Below, in pieces: positions 57,154 to 64,000 of a stretch of DNA of 64,000 nt. Numbering within the stretch: the stretch's first letter is position 1; each line of letters opens with the position of its first letter. The notes under the pieces were generated by a model, which made no database searches, had not been told where the DNA came from, and saw only the letters and a list, made by a program, of their open reading frames with translations. A program made the position numbers and the translations under genes. This DNA is from Artemisia argyi. Its lineage: Eukaryota; Streptophyta; Magnoliopsida; Asterales; Asteraceae. The stretch is from contig CM060696.1 in NCBI GenBank assembly GCA_030686995.1, positions 113,537,949 to 113,601,948 on the forward strand, in the 5' to 3' direction.

Positions 57154-59888
57154 ATTTTGGTATCAGAGATAGGTTTGATCGGTGGATTCAAAACCCGTAG
57201 GGCTTAGGCTATGACGTGTGAGTATTAGGCCCTCTAAGTTTTGCACCATAAGAGTTAGGGAACAACCATTGAGAACTTGCTTTAGGATTTTCACTCTAAA
57301 AGTTAAGTTATGACCGGTGAGTACTGGGTAGACTATAGGGCATTTGTTTAAGTATCGTTGCTTCCGCATCACTCTGATTCGTGCCTTGCTCTTAGTTAAG
57401 CCCCTTTAAGATTTTCTCCCTCTGGAGATTTGAAATTTATGATCCTGCACAATATGAGATGAGTGACCATGTAAGTTTAGAACGCATTGAGAATTCTGCG
57501 GCAATGTTTGACATTACATAAGCTTCATTTTCTTTTGATTTCAACCTCTGAATCATTTGATTAACCCTTTAGATGCCTCTACAGGCACTCTGAGAATTTC
57601 TATGATCATGACGTGCCTGACACGTTCTGTGAAATCTCTTGCTTTTGATAAGCATATTTAAGTTTCCCTACACCATTAGATTTTGCCTTATCCAGTTGTA
57701 TTCCTATGAGAAATCTTGTGGTTGATCAACCACGAGAATAGGAATATTATTCTTCACTTCTGAATGATAAGATTCGCTATGCTGATCTGCCTTTCCTTGG
57801 AAAGCTTAAATTCGATTGTCATTCTGATATTGACTGATGGGCTGAGCATCAAGATGCTAACTACTATCATACTACTATCTCCTTTGACATTTTGAACCAC
57901 TCTGATTTATTTTTGTCAACACTGCTGATTGTTAAACTTTTGTTATCCTTACTACCCTGGAAACTCATATGTTACTTTCGCGGTTGTGGAGTTTTACTAG
58001 CATCTATTCTTGTTTCCCGTGGGATGAATCTCACTTTGAGAGTCATTTTGCAATCTAAATTCTTCCAATGAATCCCTGAATGAACCACCCAGATTTTCAC
58101 CGATTATGAATTTGATTTGACTTAGTACTGAGAAATGTTAGTCATGATTTGAGGTAGAATATGATTTCCATAAAGGCATGTTTATATGATGCAAGTATTA
58201 TGACGCCTGGCCAACGTGATAATAATTACATCATATAACTTGAACTTATGGGGATCATAGAATATCTTTGAGGAGTGCCTGAGAATAGTTAAGTTTGATG
58301 AGACAGAACCCTATCCGTATAGGACGACGTTTTGAAACTCCATATTCAACAGCACCAGCCGAATTGAGAGAACTGGAGGAGTGGCAACCAAAAAGCTATG
58401 AAATGGTTTGTTGTCTTAGTGTATATCCTTGAAATGCTTCAGTTTTTTTTCGTGATGAATGGTAGTAAGAGATTATGTATTGACTTTTGGAAGCTGAACC
58501 GTATCACTAATTGAACCTATTATTCCTTACCTCGAATCGATGATGTATCTGATTAACTTTAGGGCGCGGAGTTTTCCTTTAGATGGATTTATGGCTTGAA
58601 GTTATTCCAAAAATTTCATTTCGTATTCGTATCGGCCACTATGACTATTAATGATGCTAATAGTATTAACTAATGCTTTGATTGTTTATTGAATTTGATA
58701 AATTGTGTCTTTTGTGAGTACTTAGACGAATTGGTCATAGTATGACACATTAGTACATTCAGAGACGAAGGAGAAACATGAGAATTATTTTCGTATTATG
58801 TTGGAAACATGATGATAATTTGTATATTCTGGAAGCATGATATTGGTTGGAAGATGTTCACGACTTGCGTTACAGTTGAGGAATTTTGTGATTAAAGAAG
58901 AGAAGCTTAGTTTGGATGAGAACAAAGTTTTGAAAAAGCTGAAATAGAAATTAGCTTCAACTTTCATACTTTCAGGTAATACCAATTTTGGGACGTTTCA
59001 AGAAGAGACATGGTTATGCCATTATGCAGCACGGGAAGGTTATTGCTTACGCATCAAGACAATTAAAACCATTTGAGGAGAATTATTCAATGCATGACTT
59101 GGAATTGGTGGTAGTGTGGTTGATCTTAAGATTGGAAGACATATCTTACAAGGTAAATTTGGTGGCAGATGCATTTAGGAAGAATTTTGAAGTTTGGTTT
59201 GTCTTGGAGATTAAGCTTAAGAAAATCAAGACTTAGAACTCAGGGAAGTTGAGTCGTGGTGAACATGAAGGTTGAATCCAATTACAAATTTTAGAAGCTC
59301 AGGAGCAAGATGGTGAACTACCATCTGTGTTAGAAGACTGGAGAGAAGCTGTTATGATTGAGGCACAATTTACTTTCTCTATCCTTCTTAGTTGTACTAA
59401 GATGTATAAGGGATCTAAGCAGAATTATCTGAGGGAATGTCACGAAACTGGTTGTGATCACATTAGTGACGATGTGCTTAGTATGTTACAAGTCAAGATT
59501 GAACTTCAGCATGCAAGAGAGTTCCTCTAACTTATGGACTTTCCAACTTAGAAGTATGATTAGACTTTTCATGAACCTTGTAACGAAAACTCCTTGCACA
59601 TTTGAGAAGAATGATATAATTTGAGTGGTGATGGATCGTTTGATTAAGTCAGCTCATTTTGCCTCTTAGAACGTGTATTCAGTTGGCAAGTTGGCATAAA
59701 TCCTTCAGCAAAAGATTATTCAATTACATGGCGCACCTGCAGTGATCGTGTCAGAGATTCGCGTTTTACTTCACATTCTTAGGAAGAACAACTAAAGACT
59801 TGAGGGACCAGACTTAAGTATAGTAATTCTATTCACCTACAGACTGATGGATAAGCAGAACAACTATTCAAACTTGGAAGAAGGGTTG
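57154..59888 (+). pseudogene. Degenerate Gypsy gag-pol remnant
   Basis: The primer site TGGTATCAGAGA is at 57158-57169. Reverse transcriptase traces lie near 58470-58560 (a version of RLCIDFRKLN, then SLPRIDD). An RNase H piece lies at 58988-59236 (MQHGKVIAYASRQLKPFEENYSMHDLELVVV), joined by an internal deletion to a VADAF-like end. Integrase traces lie at 59590-59880 (VVMDRLIKSAHFA, KIIQLHGAPAVIVS, then a TDG-like end). Stops and frameshifts are everywhere. The remnant stops where the next LTR begins. Confidence 0.8.
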
Positions 59889-62800
59889 TGTCATAACTCG
59901 TAAATTCTGGTCATTTCCCGAAGTTTTCAAAATTTACTATTCATCGATCACTATTCATCATTTTACTATTTATCATTTTTGGGGTCAGTTTGACATTCTG
60001 AGAAGCATTCAAAAATTTTACTATTCACCAAACACTATTCATTTCCGGAAAGAAAATACTATTCACGTGCATTGCTCATTTCATCATAAATTTAATTTAC
60101 GGGTACTTAAATTCGCGAAACTGTATTGATTCAGGTGCGAATTCATGCATTATCATTAGGGACATTTCATATGGACTTGAAATAGTCTACATATCATCAT
60201 AATAGTTTGCACACTATTCCACTCGTAGGATATTTAAATTAATACTTTTGGTATAATTGACTTTTTACGTATATTTATTTCTAAATAAACGTTAACACGC
60301 GATCAATAAATGTGATTAACACATCCGACACTCCCCACAATGGTCCCGATATATTTTTACATCTCTTACAACATCACAAATATAATATTATTAATTTACC
60401 CGGTGTTTTCAAATTAATGGCTACGTTTTCCGGTCGGGGCTTATAACTCTGTCGGTCTGCGTTATTTCAACCCGATAATTATTTTAATACCCGATTCTCA
60501 TCAGGAATGTAATTTTATAATTTTTACAATGTCGTCACATTTTATTTGGTACAATTAAACTGTATTTCTAGCAAACTCGGTACCCGGTATCACCTAAACA
60601 GATAATATCTAATCAATCTAACACCAAAGTCAAGATTTTATTACAATATCTTCACCTCCCATGTTTGCCCGTCCCTCCCCCCATCCCATTTTCTTACAAA
60701 GTTTAAAAGTCTTACTTGCTCCATTATTTCATGTCCTTTTTGTCCCATTTTATTTCAACACAATAATATATGTTTCAAGAATTCAAGTATACTTTCATTT
60801 TGTCAAGGAAAAATATCTCCCTTTCTTTCTTTGCTCCAACCCATGGCCAACCAACAAGAACAAGGATGAAATCATTAATTTTCAAGATTCAAGTATTCAT
60901 CAAGTCCCATTAGTGTTACTAGTTAGGGTTTTGAGATAAAAACCCCAAGGATACTTAAGTATTTTTCTCCAAAACTCACAAATCCTTCAAAGTAAGTATG
61001 TCAAACTTTTTTTTTAATATTACTAAGTTATTTCAATGATCATATGATTTATATACAAAATCTACATGCATATGTTAGTTATACCACTCCATTTTACACT
61101 TATATAACTTTTGAGCCTTAGAAATAGATAATAGGTAGATCCTTGTTAGATCCACTTGATTTATGATATTTAGGAACCCATGACACCCTAAGAAGGTCTA
61201 TGGTAAGATTAGACTAGATTTGTGGTTATTGAAAGTATTTTGATTGGATTTGAAACAAGTTTGAAACTAGAGAAATGATTTTAAGAAACAATATATATAC
61301 CTACTGTCCATATTTTTAAAACGTGGGAAACTCAGTAGGTTATGGGTAATTTTTGACCAAAGATTTAGAAAATACTTTCAAAAAAGAAGCCATGGGCGAA
61401 AGAATGGATTAAAACGAGCTTATAACGAAGGAGTTATGATTTTTGCAAGTTTAACGACGAAAACTATTATCTGAAAATATAACGTGCTGTTGGACGATTT
61501 TCGACGGACAAACCGAACTATCAAAAATATATTAATACATGTTAAGACGAATCCGGAGATATAAAGAATGAAGAAAATGAACTTAAAACGACCAAGTTAT
61601 TCACGTTTCAATATCGACAAAAACTCTATATAATTGACAGCTTTTACTAGAAATAATAATAATACTACTTCTACGTACTAAATTCTAGATTTTCTAGAAA
61701 TACTACCAAAGTACCAAACTTATAACTAATGAAGTACTTATGATTACAAGTTTATTTTTACGACTATTAGACGTTACTTCAAGGTTTTCAAGGCGATGAA
61801 TATAACACTAACATTTTATATACGATATACTACGACAAGTTTTATTAGTCTAGTTAAGACTTATTTTTCTCAAGTATGGAATATATCTTACTATGACTAT
61901 AACTAGTATTTTCAAGTTATGAGTGGTATAGGTATCATGTGCATGCATATTCTCTACATCATTTCACGATCTAAGTAGATCACTATCATTCATATTAGGT
62001 TGCGGATAGAGTTCGCTCCTTGTTGTCCCTATCATTTCACATCTTTGTATCATCACTCTAGGTGAGTCATAGCCCCTACTCTTTTTATACTTGTTTTAAC
62101 TCTTTGGGGGAGATACATACTCAACTACTTGCTTACTTGTACAAATACTCAAAACATTATACTTGATTTCATATATACATGATTGTGTTATACTTAACTG
62201 CGTTATACTAAATTGTGATACTTCCAGTGGCCCCAAATTAAGTTGTTGGGTGACCATTGAGACTGCCAGTGGCTCCAAATTAAGTTGTTGGATGACCATT
62301 GAGACTATCTAGTGGCTCCAAATTAAGTTGTTGGATGTCCATTAGCTTTGATACATCATACACGTGAGGTCTTCGGAGATGAAGTGTAGACTCATGACTA
62401 ATTGCTTAACTGTTGTGATGAACTTATACATGTCTTAATCATATTTATTTTAGCAGTGGGTTGTGAACACACATGTTGCAAGTGTTGTTATGGGCGGGAC
62501 TTGCAACTGAGTAGATTCACAATGTCTTTGCTGTGTGAACATTCTTTAAAGTCTTTTTAACTATTTTAAGACAAACTCTATGAACTCACCAACTTTTGTG
62601 TTGACACTTTTAAGCATGTTTATCTCAGGTTTGTAAGGCGATAGCAGGTATGTGGAGCTGAGAGTCTTAGGGCATGCTTTTGGAGACTTTCGCTTTTATC
62701 GTTTACCATTCGATGCACTTTAAAAACTTATGTATTATTCTACTTTGGGATCTTTGTTTTGTAAACTATGACTTTTATCTATTCGAATGGTAACTTTTCA

Positions 62801-62903
62801 AAACGTCTCATTTAGAGGTCGTTTTCTATATCTTGTACTTTGTGCCCTGAAGTAGCATCCCAATGACACTATCGTTCCGCTGCGATATTTTGGGGGTGTT
62901 ACA
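59889..62903 (+). repeat. 5' LTR of the second Gypsy element
   Basis: Noncoding. Contains several 'actattca' repeats at 59935-60075 and a 42-bp tandem repeat at 62224-62345. No ORF of note. Confidence 0.6.
62224..62345 (+). repeat. 42-bp tandem repeat, three copies
   Basis: Units start at 62224, 62266 and 62309 with CCAGTGGCTCCAAATTAAGT and related forms. It lies inside the Gypsy LTR and may be a clustered regulatory motif. Confidence 0.85.
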
Positions 62904-62906
62904 GAT

Positions 62907-62918
62907 TGGTATCAGAGC
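62907..62918 (+). other. Primer binding site of the second Gypsy element
   Basis: TGGTATCAGAGC, an exact initiator tRNA-Met complement, three bases after the LTR end. Confidence 0.92.
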
Positions 62919-63620
62919 CTTGGTTATAGAGAACTAGGTTGTTTTTAGAGCCTAGACTATAACTACATACATTTAGACTCTCCTCCCTATCGCCTTGCAC
63001 TTTTCATACACGTACGCTTACTGAAAATTCTTTTAGACCTACGCTATTAGATATTTTGTGGTACCGATGGGGAAGTCCCAAAATCTAGACAAGTCATCAG
63101 AAATATGGAGCTCGGTAATAACTGCTTATTTAACTTAATCTTGTGACAGTTCTTGTTTGATGAGACATGAGACTGAGTTAAATAAAGGTTATTACTTAGC
63201 TGTAGAGATTTGATGATTTGCCCGAGGATGGGGGTTCTCTTGAAGATACTCTTTAGAAACCGTTAGAAACTAGACTTCCCAGTGACTTTAGCACTTAAGG
63301 GAGAATCCTTTGTTCCTTTGTACTGAGCGTGACATTCCCTAGATACCCATTTAAGCAACGTCTATCACTGAGATATGTGTGCCTGGTGATATGTACACCT
63401 GTGAAAGTAAACATTTATAATTGTGGTGGCCAACATAATTATAAGTGCTTCACGACCCACGTGGACATATGACTATGCTTATGTAGTTCGGTGTTGGCAC
63501 AACTTAGGAAACAACTGGTGGCGCGGTATTATGTATGAAGATGTTAAGTATAAACTTTGGTTAATCAACGGTTTTCCCTCATCTCTGACGTTCACTAAAT
63601 GTCCTTCCTCACAGGAAATC
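62919..63620 (+). other. Untranslated leader of the second Gypsy element
   Basis: About 700 nt between the primer site and the gag start, without a supported ORF. It should contain the packaging signal. Confidence 0.55.
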
Positions 63621-64000
63621 ATGGCACCAAGGAGAGTGACTCGTAGCTCTGGTCAAGGAGGTGCAACACCAAGGGGTGGAAGGACTGGTGGACGTGGAGG
63701 TAGAGGAGCTGCTCATGACACTAGTAACCCTAGTAACGATGGTGGAAGAACTGGTGGACGTGGAGGTAGAGGAGATGGTCGCGACATTGAAAACAATGAT
63801 AACAACAACGGTGGAAATCCTGATTTTGAAGCCATCATCGCTCGACAACTTCAGAACTTTCTCTCCACTATTGTCACTCAAGTTGGCGATCATATGAATA
63901 ACTTGGCAAACCACGAAAGCGGAATTAACAACACCAATGGTATAGGCCAGAATGGTAATGGCAACAACAACAATAGGACTGGATGTACGTATAAGGAATT
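63621..64000 (+). CDS. Gypsy gag, N-terminal part (cut by window end)
   Basis: Begins MAPRRVTRSSGQGGATPRGG and remains open to the last base. An Arg/Gly-rich start with two copies of RTGGRGGRG is followed by DFEAIIARQLQNFLSTIVTQ, an Asn-rich linker and GCTYKE, the conserved entry to the Gypsy capsid domain. The same arrangement is typical of Tekay/Del-like chromovirus Gags. An intact reading frame right up to the edge suggests a younger element than the Gypsy remnant to its left. Confidence 0.82.
   Translation, partial: MAPRRVTRSSGQGGATPRGGRTGGRGGRGAAHDTSNPSNDGGRTGGRGGRGDGRDIENNDNNNGGNPDFEAIIARQLQNFLSTIVTQVGDHMNNLANHESGINNTNGIGQNGNGNNNNRTGCTYKE

Larger units (their letters stand above)
40671..59888 (+). 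mobile_element. Decayed Gypsy retrotransposon hosting a nested Copia element
   Basis: The 5' LTR starts TGTAAAACCC at 40671 and ends GGGGTGTTACA at 57153. These ends are inverse complements, as LTR termini should be. A 13.2-kb Copia element (42244-55462) interrupts it; without that insert and one copy of its target duplication the LTR is about 3.26 kb. A primer site follows at 57158 and then degenerate pol to about 59888, where another Gypsy LTR begins. No 3' LTR is seen. Confidence 0.65.
59889..64000 (+). mobile_element. Second Gypsy element, 5' part (LTR, primer site, gag start)
   Basis: Probable LTR from TGTCATAAC at 59889 to GGGGGTGTTACA at 62903 (about 3.0 kb). The left boundary is inferred because it interrupts the integrase remnant of the older element; the partner LTR is outside the window. 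A perfect tRNA-Met primer site, a 700-nt leader and gag follow. Confidence 0.7.

Overview
The window is plant nuclear DNA: genes with many GT-AG introns, AT-rich spacers and dense nested retrotransposons. The O-methyltransferase, the LINE, the Copia and Gypsy proteins and above all the extra ORF family in the second Copia element point to a eudicot of the daisy family (Asteraceae). The family is an inference from protein resemblance; the species is not determined.

Genic part (1-25 kb). A seven-coding-exon plant-specific gene of unknown function (816-5205, +) contains three independent internal duplications. A nascent-polypeptide-associated complex alpha gene follows (9625-8165, -). Next comes a pair of caffeate-type O-methyltransferase (COMT) genes: a broken copy (14075-15442) and an intact three-exon copy (20350-21710). 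A 2.6-kb fold-back element (15526-18122) lies between them, and its insertion site can be aligned with the empty site behind the intact copy. A six-exon PRR5-type clock pseudo-response regulator (24647-22349, -) carries two evening elements just upstream of its start. Small elements fill the spacers: a 5'-truncated LINE with a 15-bp target duplication, Tourist-like, Stowaway-like and other MITEs, and tandem duplications.

Transposon part (26-64 kb). A PIF/Harbinger transposase (27724-26455, -) has an intact DDE core but a frameshift near its C-terminus. A young, full-length Sirevirus-like Copia element (28495-37401, AAATT target duplication) has an intact 1367-aa gag-pol whose reverse-transcriptase YVDD box reads YVDN, plus a 234-aa downstream ORF with its own TATA box and a promoter module resembling the LTR. 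A nested stack follows: a LINE fragment (40188-40670) is interrupted by a Gypsy LTR (40671-57153), which is interrupted by a 13.2-kb Copia element (42244-55462, TAAAC target duplication). A second Gypsy element begins at about 59889, and its gag runs off the right edge.

The most unusual system is the 13.2-kb Copia element. Between pol and its 3' LTR it carries a 5.7-kb cargo: a 981-aa and a 162-aa sense ORF, a 147-aa ORF on the opposite strand, and a 446-bp divergent spacer between the two strands. The cargo is bounded by two copies of the 11-nt junction of polypurine tract and LTR. Gag and the cargo ORFs are open, whereas pol has a frameshifted gag-pol junction and five in-frame stops.
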